Below, piece after piece: positions 51,826-61,280 of a DNA stretch of 64,000 nucleotides. The stretch lies in the NCBI RefSeq assembly GCF_014204895.1, contig NZ_JACHMF010000001.1, positions 1,302,001 through 1,366,000 on the forward strand. Direction: 5' to 3'. The notes beneath the pieces are model-generated. The model worked only from the letters and a program-made list of their open reading frames with translations, ran no database searches and had not been told where the DNA came from. The translations under genes were made by a program, and so were the position numbers. Source of the stretch: Paractinoplanes abujensis (GTDB taxonomy: Bacteria > Actinomycetota > Actinomycetes > Mycobacteriales > Micromonosporaceae). Position 1 is the first letter of the stretch, and each line of letters begins with the position of its first letter.

Positions 51826-54771
51826 ATGTACTACATAGCTCTGGGCGCCGTCCGCCGGCGTTCCGGGCCGGCATCGCTGTTGGCCCTGCTCGCCGCGCTG
51901 CTGGCGACCGGGGCGAGCTGCGCTGCGTGGTACGGGCTGAGCGTCGCCTCGCAATCGGCGGGGGCGGAGGCCACCCGGTCGCCGGTCGCGGAGCGGATCA
52001 TCGAGGTGCGGCAGGCCGGGGAGAGCAGCGACGACCCGCGCGGCGCCCTCGACACGTTCGCCACGACCGTACGGGGTCTGCTGCCCGTGCCGTCGGGAAC
52101 GCCGGTGCTCGGCGTGGTGGCCGAGGCGACGTACGTCTACCCGGGCCGGGGCGGGGCGTCGACCGGGCTGCCGGTCGCGTACCGGGACGGGTTCTGCGAG
52201 CACGTGCGGCTGACCGGCGCGTGCCCGGCCACCGCGAACGAGGCCGTGATCAGCGCCGACACCGCGCGCCGGCTCAAGCTCAGGACCGGCGACACGTTCC
52301 GGGTGCGCGCGGCCACCTCGCGGTCGATCCCGATCGCGTACCGGGTGACCGGCGTCTACGAGCACGCCGAGCCGGGCAGCGCGTACTGGAGCAGCAAGCT
52401 CTTCCGGGCCCAGGGCTCCCTCGACCCGCTGTTCACGTCGCTCGACTCGTTCCGTGACCCGTTGCTGGTGCGCCAGACGTACGTGTGGGATCTCGACGTG
52501 CCGCTGCCCCTGCTGCGCGGCGACGGCGCGTACGACCTGAACGGTCTGGTCAACGAGGCCGCGCCGAGCTTCGCGGCGGCCCGGCTGCAACTGTCCGCGC
52601 CGACCGGCAAGCTGGTCGACCGGGTCCGCGAGGAGCGGCTGGAGGTGGCCGGGGGAGTCGCCGTCGGGATGGGGCAGCTGGCCCTGCTCGGCTGGTTCGC
52701 GATCGCGCTGGCGGGCCGCTACACGGGCCGCGAGCGCCGCGAGGACGCCGGGCTGCTCAAGCTGCGCGGCAGCACCTCCCGCGGCATTCTGCGCCTCGCG
52801 CTGGGCCAGCATCTGCTGCCGCTGGCCGCGGGTGGGCTGGCCGGGTGGGTGGCCGGCTTCCTTCTCGCCTGGCCCCTGGCGGGCGCGCTCCCGGTGACCG
52901 TCGAGCTGTGGGCGGCCCTGCTGCTCTCGTTCGGCCTGGTGGTCGTCACCCTGGGGATCGCCCTGCTCGTGCTGCTGGCGGTGGACGCGCTGCAGCAACG
53001 GGCCCCCGTCGCGGCGCTGTTGCGGCGGGTGCCGTCGGCGCGGCGGGACTGGCGTTCCGGCGTGGTCGACCTGGCCCTGGTCGCGCTGGCCGCGGGGGCC
53101 GTCTACCAGGCCCGTACGAGCGGCAGCGGTCTCGGCCTCGTCGCGCCCGCGCTGGTCGCGCTGGCCGTGGGGTTGCTGCTGGCCCGGTTGCTGCGGTCGC
53201 TGGCCGACCGGGTGGGCGCGGCGGCGCTGCGGGCGGGCCGGATCCGGCTCGGGCTCACCGCCGTCCGGGTGTCCCGCCAGCCCGGCACCGACCGCGTGTT
53301 CGCCCTGATCGTGGTCTCGGTCGCGATGATGGCGCTGACGCTGGGCACGTTCGCGGGCCTGCGCACCGAGCAGGCCGACCGCGCCCGCGTCGAGCTGGGC
53401 GCGCCCCGGGTGCTCACGGTCTCCGCCGCCACCCGGACAGAGCTGCTGTACGCCGTGCGCCGCGCCGACCCCGAGGGCCGGTACGCCATGGCCGCCGTCG
53501 TCGACACCACGGGCACTCCGCCCGTGCTGGCCGTGGACAGCGCCCGCCTGGGCGCCGTGGCCACCTGGCGTCCCGAGTACGGCCCGGTCACGGCGCTGAC
53601 CACCACTCCCGTTCCCACGGCGCTGCCCCTGATCACCGGCGACCGGCTCACCGTGGCCGTGACCAGCCGCCGCACCACCACGACCCTGCTCGGCGCGACC
53701 CTGCAGCACGAGGGCACCGGCGAGCCGGTACGGGTCGAGTTCAGGGGCATCCGCGCCGGAGCGGGCACGGCCTCGGCCGCGGTGCCGCGCTGCGCCACGG
53801 CCCCCGGGTGCCGGCTCGTCGGCTGGGAGCTCTACACGCCCGAAGGCTCGGACGACGGCTCGGTCACCATCCGCCTGCTCGACCAGCAGAACCCGCGGGC
53901 CACCGTGCTCACCGCCGCCCAGCTGGCCGACGTGCGGAACTGGCGCGGCGATTTCAGCACCCCGGCCGTGCACATCACCGCGGCCGGCGGCGGCCTCACC
54001 CTGCAGACCGTTCCGGCCGGCTCGATCAAGGTCGCGGCGGCCGATGCGCCGCTGCCGCTGCCGCTCGTCATGGCCGGACCGCCCCCGAGCAGCTGGGTCT
54101 TCGAGGACTCGGCGGTGGGCCGGTTCGGCGATCCGGCCACCCCGGTCCGGGTCGCCGCCGCCGCGACCGTGCTGCCGGTGCTCGGTCCGCAGGGTGTGCT
54201 GACCGACCTGGACGCGGCCCGGCGTGTGGCCGGCGACAGCGACCAGGGCGGCACGCTGCAGGTCTGGCTCACCGCCGACGCCCCCGAGTCCGTGGTCGAC
54301 GCCATCGGCCTGCCCGTGCTGGCCGATCGCACGGCCGGCGCCCGGGCTCGCGACCTGGCCGCGGACGCCTCGGTCGTCACCGCGCCGTTCGGACTGTTCA
54401 CGGCGGTCGTGGCCGCGCTGGTCGCGGCGGGTCTGCTCGCGCTGGCCGCCGCCGTGGACCGGGAGGCACAGCTCGAGAACCTGCGCGCGCTGCGGGCGCA
54501 GGGCCTGACCCGGCGTGTCGCGCTCGGCACGACGTACGCGGGGGCGGGCTCGCTGGCCCTGGCCGGGCTGCTCGGCGGGCTGACGGCGGCACTGGCCGCG
54601 CGTCCGATCGCCGCCGTCACCGTGCCCGGCTTCCCGGACGGCTGGCGGGTCGTCCCGCCGCCGGACGCGCTCGGCCCGGCCGCGCTGGCCGCGGCGGCCG
54701 TGGCCGGCCTGATCGTCCTGGGCGCGACGGCCTGGCTGTCGGTCCGCCGGCTGCGGGCGGAGCTCTCATGA
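51826..54771 (+). CDS. Large FtsX-like permease, first of a pair
   Basis: A 981-residue membrane protein from the ATG at 51826 (GGGGGAAGCAGG upstream). An N-terminal helix (LALLAALLATGASCAAWYGL, about 16-35) precedes a big extracellular region. A helix pack lies at about 285-525 (GVAVGMGQLALLGWFAIALAG and several others, with the FtsX-like GLLKLRGSTSRGILRLALG), followed by a second extracellular part and a C-terminal helix set (about 855-975; ENLRALRAQGLTRRVALGTTYAG). Duplicated FtsX folds like this work with a MacB/LolD-type ATPase in lipoprotein or peptide export, but no ATPase gene is beside it. Confidence 0.88.
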   Translation: MYYIALGAVRRRSGPASLLALLAALLATGASCAAWYGLSVASQSAGAEATRSPVAERIIEVRQAGESSDDPRGALDTFATTVRGLLPVPSGTPVLGVVAEATYVYPGRGGASTGLPVAYRDGFCEHVRLTGACPATANEAVISADTARRLKLRTGDTFRVRAATSRSIPIAYRVTGVYEHAEPGSAYWSSKLFRAQGSLDPLFTSLDSFRDPLLVRQTYVWDLDVPLPLLRGDGAYDLNGLVNEAAPSFAAARLQLSAPTGKLVDRVREERLEVAGGVAVGMGQLALLGWFAIALAGRYTGRERREDAGLLKLRGSTSRGILRLALGQHLLPLAAGGLAGWVAGFLLAWPLAGALPVTVELWAALLLSFGLVVVTLGIALLVLLAVDALQQRAPVAALLRRVPSARRDWRSGVVDLALVALAAGAVYQARTSGSGLGLVAPALVALAVGLLLARLLRSLADRVGAAALRAGRIRLGLTAVRVSRQPGTDRVFALIVVSVAMMALTLGTFAGLRTEQADRARVELGAPRVLTVSAATRTELLYAVRRADPEGRYAMAAVVDTTGTPPVLAVDSARLGAVATWRPEYGPVTALTTTPVPTALPLITGDRLTVAVTSRRTTTTLLGATLQHEGTGEPVRVEFRGIRAGAGTASAAVPRCATAPGCRLVGWELYTPEGSDDGSVTIRLLDQQNPRATVLTAAQLADVRNWRGDFSTPAVHITAAGGGLTLQTVPAGSIKVAAADAPLPLPLVMAGPPPSSWVFEDSAVGRFGDPATPVRVAAAATVLPVLGPQGVLTDLDAARRVAGDSDQGGTLQVWLTADAPESVVDAIGLPVLADRTAGARARDLAADASVVTAPFGLFTAVVAALVAAGLLALAAAVDREAQLENLRALRAQGLTRRVALGTTYAGAGSLALAGLLGGLTAALAARPIAAVTVPGFPDGWRVVPPPDALGPAALAAAAVAGLIVLGATAWLSVRRLRAELS

Positions 54772-57700
54772 TCGCCCTGGTGCTGACCATGGTCTGGGCC
54801 CGCCGCGGGCAGGCCGCCGTGGTGGCGTTGCTGGCCATGCTCGGCGTCGCGGCCGCGGTCGCCGCCCCGGCCTACCTGCGCGCGGCCGACCGGGCCGTGG
54901 CCGCGGGCCAGGTCGAGACGGCGGACCCGGACGAGCTGACCATCGCCGTGCGCGCCTTCCAGCTCGACCAGCGCCAGGCCAAGCCCGAAGCCGACCCGGC
55001 CGGCCCCGACCTGGAACAGAGCGGCTCGGCGGTGCTCGGCATGCCGGGCTACGACTACGTGTACTCGGTGGACTATCCGTCCATCGGCATCGAACCCTCG
55101 GTCGCCTACCCGACCCGGTTCGCCTACCGCCAGGGCGTGTGCGATCACGTGGTCATCACCGCCGGCCGGTGCCTGATCGGCGAGGCCGACGTGATCCTGC
55201 CCGAGGCGACCGGCGCGCGGCTGAAACTGGCCCCGGGCGACTCCGTCGAGTTGAGGGCCGCGAAACGGATCGCGCCGCGCGGGCAACCGTCGTTCTTCGC
55301 GCCCGACGGCGATCCGAAACGCTTCCTGATCGCCGGGCTCTACACGGTGCCCGACCAGCAGAACATCTTCTGGGGCGAGCACAACTATTTCGCGCCCCCG
55401 TCCGGCCTGCCCCCGGGGGCCAACCAGCCCGTCTTCGTCACGTCGGCCACGGTGCAGACCATGGACAAGGGCGCCGTCGAGGCCGGTCTCGACGCGTTCC
55501 CCCGCCCCGGTGCGCTCGAGGTCGACAACCTTCCCGCCGTACGGGAGGGCTTGTCCGCCGTCCAAGCCGGCGCGACCTCCCTGGGCGCCGGCATCGAGCT
55601 CCGCAGCGAGCTGCCCGCGCTGCTCGACCGGATCGACTCCGGACGCGAGGCGGGCCACCGCATCGTGCCCGTGCTGGCCGTCGCGCTCGTCCTGCTGGCC
55701 TGCCTCACGATCTTCCTGGCCGTGGGCTACGGCACCGAGGGGCGGCGGCCCGAACTGGCCGTGGTCGCCCTGCGCGGCGCCCGCTGGGGGCAGCGCTGGT
55801 GGCTGGCGACCGGCGAGAACGTGGTGTCGGTTCTGCTCGGTGCCGTCCTGGGCTGCCTGGCCGGGCAACTGCTGGTCAACGCGTTCAGCGCCTACCGCTT
55901 CCCCGGCGTCGGGGCCGACCCCGGCCTCGGCTCGCTGCGCTGGGCCCCCTTGGCCGCGGGCGCCGCCCTGCTCACGGCCGTGCTGGCCGAGCGCCGGCAG
56001 ATCGCCACCCCGGTGGCCGAGCTGCTGCGCCGCGCGCCCGCCGTGCCGAACAGTGCCCGCGCGATCGCCGTCGAGGCCGTCGTCGTGCTCCTGGCCGCAG
56101 TCGCGGTGCTGCAGCTCAGCACGGAACTACGCGGCGTCGGCACCGCAGCGGCCGCCCTCGTGCTGGTGGCCGGTTCGCTGGTCGCCGCGCGGCTGCTGGT
56201 GCCGCTGGCCACGCTGCTGGGCCGCCGGGCGCTGCGGCGCGGCCGGCTCGGCGTGGCCCTGGCCGGCCTGCAGATCTCCCGCCGGCCCGGCGCGGTCCGG
56301 CTCTTCGCGCTGATCACAGCAGCGGTCGCCGTCGTCGGCTACGCCGCCGCGGCGGTTGACGTGGCGGCCCGGGGCCGGGCCGCCGAGTCGGTGATCGGCA
56401 CCGGCGCGGCCCGGGTGCTCGAAGTCGGCCCCACCGGCCGGCAGAACCTGCTGGCCGCGGTGCGCGCCGTCGACCCGGCGGGCACGTTCGCGATGGCCGC
56501 GATGAGGATGCCCGAAGACGGGGGCGCCCCGGCGGCGGTGGCCGTCGACACCTCCCGGCTGGCGGCGGTGGCGGCGTGGCCGGCCGGCGCCCCCGCGGCC
56601 GGCGAGGTCGCGGCGGCCCTGCGCGGCGCGGGCGGCCCACGGGTCGAGGTGCACGGCGCGAAGGTCGCGTTCGACATCACGGCAACGGGTTTCCCGGACG
56701 GAAAGGCGGTCGGGGTCAGCGTGGTGCTGTCACCCCGCACCGGGGGCAACGACGAGATCATCGAGCTCGGCGTCCTGCGGCCCGGCCGCGACACGTACGG
56801 GCAGACCGTGCCCGCCTGCGCCCAGGGCTGCACGCTGAACTCGCTGCGCGTCTACGGCGGCCAGAACACCCTCGACGTGGCCGGCCAGATCACCGTGCAC
56901 GGGCTCAGCGGCGGCGATCCCGGCGACGGCGTGCCGTCCGGCGTGCTCACCGACCCGGCCCGCTGGCGCACCACCGAAGGCGGCCGGCTCGGCCCCGCCG
57001 GCCCCGACGGCCTGCACATCGAGGTGACCTCGCTCAACGGCCTGCCCGCGGGCCTGTTCGTGCTGCCCGCCACGGCCCCCTTCCCGCTCCCGGTGGCCAC
57101 TTCCGGAATCGTCGCCCTGCCCACGGTCACAGGCCTGGACGCCCGCCCGGTGCCGGTCACCGTGACGACGAAACTGCCGGCCGTGCCCGGTGCCGGCTCC
57201 CCGGCCGTGCTGACCGACCTCGACAACGCCGACCACGTCGCCACCGACGGCGCCGCAGTGGGCGGCGGCCTGGTCTGGCTCAACGACAAGGCCCCCGCCG
57301 ACGTCGCCGCCCAACTGGCCGCCCACGGCCTGACGATCACCGCCGACACCCGCGCGGCCCAGATCCGCGCCCGCCTCGACACCCAGGGCCCCGCCATCGC
57401 CCTGTGGTTCTACGTCATCGTCGCGGCCCTGGCCACCGCCCTGGCCGCGGGCGCCCTGACCCTGGCCGCCTCCGTCGACCGCGACCGCCGCGTCGAAGAC
57501 ATGTCGGCGTTGCGCACGCAGGGCCTGACCCGCCAGGCCCTGCGCCAGGCCACCCTGTGGACCTATCCCGTGCTGATAGTCGTCGCCTTGCTGGCCGGGG
57601 TGGGTGTCTCGATGCTGGGCTGGTGGCTGACCGGCTGGGCCTTGCCCCTGGCCGGCCTCACCCCACCGGCCATCCCCCTGGCCGGCTGGCCCCGGCCCCT

Positions 57701-57791
57701 GACCGTCGCCTTCACCGCCACGGCGGCTCTGCTCCTGCTGGCCGGCGTGGCCGTCCTGACCGGCCGCCGCACCCTGCGCCGTATCCGCTGA
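54768..57791 (+). CDS. Large FtsX-like permease, second of a pair
   Basis: A 1007-residue homologue of the preceding protein, starting in an ATGA overlap. It has the same plan: an N-terminal helix (VVALLAMLGVAAAVAAPAYLRAA), a ~280-residue extracellular domain, a helix set at about 300-530 (IVPVLAVALVLLACLTIFLAVGYG, ELAVVALRGARWGQRWWL), a second extracellular domain and C-terminal helices (MSALRTQGLTRQALRQATLW, then WTYPVLIVVALLAGVGVSMLGWWLTG). The two presumably form a heterodimer. The missing ATPase must be encoded elsewhere, if one is used. The following 0.9 kb is a decayed gene. Confidence 0.88.
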   Translation: MIALVLTMVWARRGQAAVVALLAMLGVAAAVAAPAYLRAADRAVAAGQVETADPDELTIAVRAFQLDQRQAKPEADPAGPDLEQSGSAVLGMPGYDYVYSVDYPSIGIEPSVAYPTRFAYRQGVCDHVVITAGRCLIGEADVILPEATGARLKLAPGDSVELRAAKRIAPRGQPSFFAPDGDPKRFLIAGLYTVPDQQNIFWGEHNYFAPPSGLPPGANQPVFVTSATVQTMDKGAVEAGLDAFPRPGALEVDNLPAVREGLSAVQAGATSLGAGIELRSELPALLDRIDSGREAGHRIVPVLAVALVLLACLTIFLAVGYGTEGRRPELAVVALRGARWGQRWWLATGENVVSVLLGAVLGCLAGQLLVNAFSAYRFPGVGADPGLGSLRWAPLAAGAALLTAVLAERRQIATPVAELLRRAPAVPNSARAIAVEAVVVLLAAVAVLQLSTELRGVGTAAAALVLVAGSLVAARLLVPLATLLGRRALRRGRLGVALAGLQISRRPGAVRLFALITAAVAVVGYAAAAVDVAARGRAAESVIGTGAARVLEVGPTGRQNLLAAVRAVDPAGTFAMAAMRMPEDGGAPAAVAVDTSRLAAVAAWPAGAPAAGEVAAALRGAGGPRVEVHGAKVAFDITATGFPDGKAVGVSVVLSPRTGGNDEIIELGVLRPGRDTYGQTVPACAQGCTLNSLRVYGGQNTLDVAGQITVHGLSGGDPGDGVPSGVLTDPARWRTTEGGRLGPAGPDGLHIEVTSLNGLPAGLFVLPATAPFPLPVATSGIVALPTVTGLDARPVPVTVTTKLPAVPGAGSPAVLTDLDNADHVATDGAAVGGGLVWLNDKAPADVAAQLAAHGLTITADTRAAQIRARLDTQGPAIALWFYVIVAALATALAAGALTLAASVDRDRRVEDMSALRTQGLTRQALRQATLWTYPVLIVVALLAGVGVSMLGWWLTGWALPLAGLTPPAIPLAGWPRPLTVAFTATAALLLLAGVAVLTGRRTLRRIR

Positions 57792-58169
57792 CCGCCTTCC
57801 CGGCCGTCTCGAGGTCACCGGGGGCGGGAGCGGCCGCATGGCGTGGGCCGGCCAACGGCGGATGAGTGGCCGTCCCCGATCTTCTGAGCCGCCGCCGGTG
57901 TTCCCTGCCGGCCGAAGCGCCACGGCACCGGCACCAGGCGTCCGGGAAGTCCACCTCGCCAGTTGGTCCTGGTGGCACGAGGCGCTCGGGGCCGAGCCGA
58001 TCGAGCGGCCCAGCGGTCAGGCCGTGCGCGGCCGCCCCGGTCATGGACGCGGCCGTCAAGACCCGATCGATGCCGGCCGCTCCGGCGTCTCGCGCGGCGG
58101 CGCCCGGCTGCCTGCTCGAACCCGCCCCTTGGGCGACCGGTCCTTCGTGCTGCGGTAGGGCCACGCAGC
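57792..58169. other. Gene-free stretch with no recognisable content
   Basis: About 380 bp between the permease and the SARP remnant. All frames are open but none resembles a protein family or shows consistent codon use. It may be the unrecognisable front of the decayed gene that follows. Confidence 0.5.
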
Positions 58170-58725
58170 CTGGTGAAGACCTTGGCCGCCGCCGGGCCTC
58201 AGCCCGGGGCGCCGGCCCCCGGCCGGGCCCTGCACGGCCGCTTCGCCGACGAGCCGGGCGTCGGACCCGGTCAGGATCTGCGCAGCGCGTTCGCGAGTCC
58301 CCGCTCGTGCCCGCGCAGCTCCCGCCGGGCCCGCCGCTGTTCACCGGCCGCACCGACGAGTCGTATCGGCTGGCCGCCTCTCGCAACGCCGGGAGCAGCC
58401 CGCTGGTGGTCGCGCCGGACGGCCCGGCAGCTTGGGCAAATAGGCCCTGGCCTGCGTCGACACCGTCGCGTCCCGGCTTCTCCGGCGGCCGGCTCTATCG
58501 GGACCTGCACGGCAAGCAACCCGCCGCGGCCGTTCGCGCCCTCCTGGACGGGGAGGGCCTGCGCCCACCCCGGCCCGCGAGCACATCGGACGCGCAGGTG
58601 GGCCTGTACCGCAGCCTGACTGCGGATATTGTTCGCCCGCCGTCTGGCGGTGAGCCCGTGGGCGGCGGGCCGGCCGACGAGATCATCGAACTGTGCGGCC
58701 GTTCACCGCCCGGCGGCCTCATGGA
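58170..58725 (+). pseudogene. Decayed SARP/AfsR-type NB-ARC regulator
   Basis: Fragments in order match AfsR/SARP regulators: the end of a bacterial transcriptional-activation domain (GRALHGRFADEPGVGPGQDLRSAF, frame 3), then VPAQLPPGPPLFTGRTDESYRLAA (domain linker and NB-ARC entry), FSGGRLYRDLHGKQPAAAVRALLDGEGLRPP, SDAQVGLYRSLTA, and PADEIIELCGRSPPGGL (late NB-ARC). The P-loop is missing between the second and third pieces, at least one frameshift separates the first, and only about 180 codons remain of a gene usually over 600. It is non-functional. Confidence 0.75.
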
Positions 58726-59573
58726 GCAGGGGTGGGGGAACCGGCCCGGATGGCTTCGGCCACCACGTGGGCGGTGACCTGGCGCAGGTGCTCGACGTCG
58801 ACCTCGGCGTCCAGCTCGCCCGTGGCCAGGGCCACCACCGCGTCGCCGTCGTAGCTGGTGTGAACCGGGTCGAGGGCGCGCGCGAACCCGGTGTGGGCGC
58901 TCCGGGCGAGCAGGTGGCAGTCCTTCTTGCCCAGCTTGGCGTCGGTCAGCACCACCCCGATGGTGGTGTTGGCCGACGGGAACGGCGGCGGCGCGGGGGT
59001 GATGTCGGCCGGTGGGTTCTCGCCGGCGCGGACCACGTCGCCCCAGGCGTTCACCGCGATCACCGCCGCGATCGATGCCGGGCCGGCCCGTCCGCGGGCC
59101 ACGCCGAGACCGCTCGGGACGAGTTCGCCTCGCCACTTCCCGGTCGCCGCGCCCGTGCCCGCGCCCACCCGGCCCGCCGCGAACGGCGCACCCGCCAGGG
59201 CCGATTCGGCGGCCGCGCGCCCGGCTTCGGCGTACGGCGGGGGGTCGGCCACGGCCGCGTCGAACAGGGACAGGCCCACGACGATCGGCACGAGGCCGGC
59301 CGGGGTGGGCAGGCCGAGCCCACGTTCGCGCAGCAGCCGCATCACACCGTCGCCGGCGGCCAGTCCGAACGCGGAGCCGCCGGAGAGCACCACGGCATCG
59401 ACGCGGTCGACCAGCCGTACGGGATCAAGCAACTCGAACTCCCGCGAGGCCGGCGCACCGCCGCGCACCTCGCCCGAACCGACGGTGCCGGGCGGCGGCA
59501 GGATCACGGTGACTCCGGTGCCGTCGCCCGTCCAGTGGCCGGCCCACGCCGACAGAAGCTGGGGTTCGCCCAT
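58719..59573 (-). CDS. P1-family (DmpA-like) self-processing aminopeptidase
   Basis: A 284-residue member of the S58/P1 peptidase group. Signs are VVLSGGSAFGLAAGDGVMRLL (about 61-81), VPIVVGLSLFDA, and the autocleavage region PSANTTIGVVLTDAKLGK, where cleavage before Thr203 would free the N-terminal nucleophile. The C-terminal part AHTGFARALDPVHTSYDGDAVVALATGE is typical. Relatives cleave N-terminal or beta-amino-acid residues from peptides; substrate unknown. The start ATG at 59573 lies in the ~190-bp gap before the FMN reductase. Its 3' end touches the SARP remnant. Confidence 0.88.
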   Translation of the reverse strand: MGEPQLLSAWAGHWTGDGTGVTVILPPPGTVGSGEVRGGAPASREFELLDPVRLVDRVDAVVLSGGSAFGLAAGDGVMRLLRERGLGLPTPAGLVPIVVGLSLFDAAVADPPPYAEAGRAAAESALAGAPFAAGRVGAGTGAATGKWRGELVPSGLGVARGRAGPASIAAVIAVNAWGDVVRAGENPPADITPAPPPFPSANTTIGVVLTDAKLGKKDCHLLARSAHTGFARALDPVHTSYDGDAVVALATGELDAEVDVEHLRQVTAHVVAEAIRAGSPTPAP

Positions 59574-59730
59574 CCACTAATGATCCACCGTCTGGGCGGG
59601 AGCCTCGAAGGGTACGGCTGCCGGCGTCGATCGAGCATCGCGCGTCGTGCGGTTGGCGCGCTCGTCGCAGAACATAATCCTGTGATGCTTCTGACTCCCG
59701 GGGATCGTTGCGGTCGGTGGAGCGTTATTG

Positions 59731-59744
59731 TTTGCGCGAGCAAA
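59731..59744. promoter_or_regulatory. TTTGC-N4-GCAAA inverted repeat upstream of the FMN reductase
   Basis: TTTGCGCGAGCAAA, perfect 5-bp arms, 23 bp before the FMN reductase start and in an AT-rich stretch likely to be the promoter. The form resembles MarR-family sites; no MarR gene is in the window. Confidence 0.45.
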
Positions 59745-59767
59745 TACTTCGTCTCCGAGGGAACAAC

Positions 59768-60337
59768 ATGAGTGAGCTCAACCTGCTGGTCGTCATCGGC
59801 AGCACCCGCCCGGGCCGGATCGGGCCCACGGTCGCCGAGTGGTTCGTCGACGCGGCCAAGGCGCACGGCGGCTTCCAGGTCTCCGTGGCCGACCTCGCCG
59901 AGGAAGATCTGCCCCTGTTCGACGAGCCTCACCACCCCCGGATGCGCAACTACCAGAACGACCACACGAAGCGCTGGAGCGAGAAGGTCGACGCGGCCGA
60001 CGCCATCGTCTTCGTGATCCCGGAATACAACTACGGCCTGGGTGCGGCCTTCAAGAACGCCCTGGACTACCTGCACCACGAGTGGAACTACAAGCCGGCC
60101 AGCGTCGTCAGCTACGGCGGCGTCTCAGCGGGCACGCGCTCGGCCATGGCGCTGACCGGTGCCGCGTACGCGCTGCGTCTTTTCCTCGTGCCGGCCGCGG
60201 TGAACATCCCGTTCGTGCACAGTCTCGTGCACGACGGCCAGTTCCAGCCGAACGACGTCACCACGGCCGCCGCCACCACCATGCTGGACGAACTGGCCCG
60301 GGTGGCCCCGGTGATGCGCCCGCTGCGAAACGCCTGA
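59768..60337 (+). CDS. NADPH-dependent FMN reductase
   Basis: A 189-residue flavodoxin-fold protein from the ATG at 59768 (GAGGGAAC upstream). FMN phosphate loop IGSTRPGRIGPTVAEWF (about 9-25), and PEYNYGLGAAFKNALDYLHHEW (about 81-102), the family signature. It reduces FMN, azo dyes or quinones with NAD(P)H. Regulation may use the inverted repeat just upstream. Confidence 0.92.
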   Translation: MSELNLLVVIGSTRPGRIGPTVAEWFVDAAKAHGGFQVSVADLAEEDLPLFDEPHHPRMRNYQNDHTKRWSEKVDAADAIVFVIPEYNYGLGAAFKNALDYLHHEWNYKPASVVSYGGVSAGTRSAMALTGAAYALRLFLVPAAVNIPFVHSLVHDGQFQPNDVTTAAATTMLDELARVAPVMRPLRNA

Positions 60338-60393
60338 CCGATCATCCGATCGGGGGACGCCTGGCCTTCGAGGCTCGGGGTAAACACGGGCGC

Positions 60394-61239
60394 GTGGAAT
60401 ACATTGCCGCTCGTGAACCCGGGGAGGTGCTCGTGGCCCTCGCCGACGGAACCACCTCGGTGCTCGCGGGCGGTCAGAGCCTCGTCCCCGACATGGTCGA
60501 CGGCCGGGTCCGGCCCCGCCGCCTGGTCGACATCAACCAGGTCAAGGAGTTCGACCGGCTGACCCAGGTGGACGGCACGCTGCGGATCGGCCCGCTCGTC
60601 CGGCACCGCACGTTCGAGTCGGACCGGGTCGGCGGCGGGCTCGGCCTGCTGCTGCGCACAGTCGTGGGCTACATCGGACACCCGCCCGTCCGGGCCCGCG
60701 GCACCGTGCTGGGCAGCCTGACCTACGCCCACCCGGCCGCCGAATGGCCGGCTGTGGCGACGATCCTCGGTGCGCGATTCGAGCTGGCCGGCCCGGACGG
60801 GCGGCGCAGCGTGCTCGCCGAGCATTTCTACACGGGCCCCTTCGAGACCGTACGACGCCCCGAGGAACTGCTGGTCGAGGTGAGCCTGCCTGTGCTGCCC
60901 GCGGGCACCGGCGCCGGGTTCGCCGAGCAGCGGCCGGGCGACGCCCGCTATGCCGAGTCCGCCGCCATGGCCGCCGTGACCGTGCTCGACGGACGCGTCA
61001 CCGGGGCCCTGATCGGCTTGGTCAACGCGGGCCCGTGCCCGGTCCGCGCCCGCACCGCCGAGCAACTGCTGGTCGGCACCGGCTTCTGCGACGCCGACGT
61101 CAAGGCGGCGGCCGAGGCGGCCGCCACCGAGGACGCCACCCTGCGCCACCACCCCGCCGCCGACTGGCCGCGTCACCGGCGCAACCTGGAACGCCTGACC
61201 CGCCGCGCCCTGACCCAGGCCCGCGAAACGCTCACCTGA
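60394..61239 (+). CDS. FAD-binding medium subunit of a molybdenum hydroxylase (CoxM-like), orphan
   Basis: A 281-residue protein from the GTG at 60394. The FAD-binding motif LAGGQSLVPDMVDGRVRPRRLVDINQV (about 28-54) and GTVLGSLTYAHPAAEWPAVATILGA (about 105-129) match CO-dehydrogenase/xanthine-dehydrogenase medium subunits; the second motif usually reads GGSLAHADPAAELP. The large (molybdopterin) and small (2Fe-2S) subunits that normally flank it are absent, so its electron partners are unknown. It lies 56 bp after the FMN reductase. Confidence 0.88.
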   Translation: MEYIAAREPGEVLVALADGTTSVLAGGQSLVPDMVDGRVRPRRLVDINQVKEFDRLTQVDGTLRIGPLVRHRTFESDRVGGGLGLLLRTVVGYIGHPPVRARGTVLGSLTYAHPAAEWPAVATILGARFELAGPDGRRSVLAEHFYTGPFETVRRPEELLVEVSLPVLPAGTGAGFAEQRPGDARYAESAAMAAVTVLDGRVTGALIGLVNAGPCPVRARTAEQLLVGTGFCDADVKAAAEAAATEDATLRHHPAADWPRHRRNLERLTRRALTQARETLT

Positions 61240-61280
61240 CCTGGTCGGCCCGGCGGCCCAGCGGACGGACCGGTGCGCCT

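Noticed and set aside
57866..58777. A 303-codon plus-strand gene after the FtsX pair.
   Set aside because: Only scattered SARP/NB-ARC pieces are recognisable, the P-loop is missing and the frame runs into the antisense of the P1 peptidase, so it was called a pseudogene.
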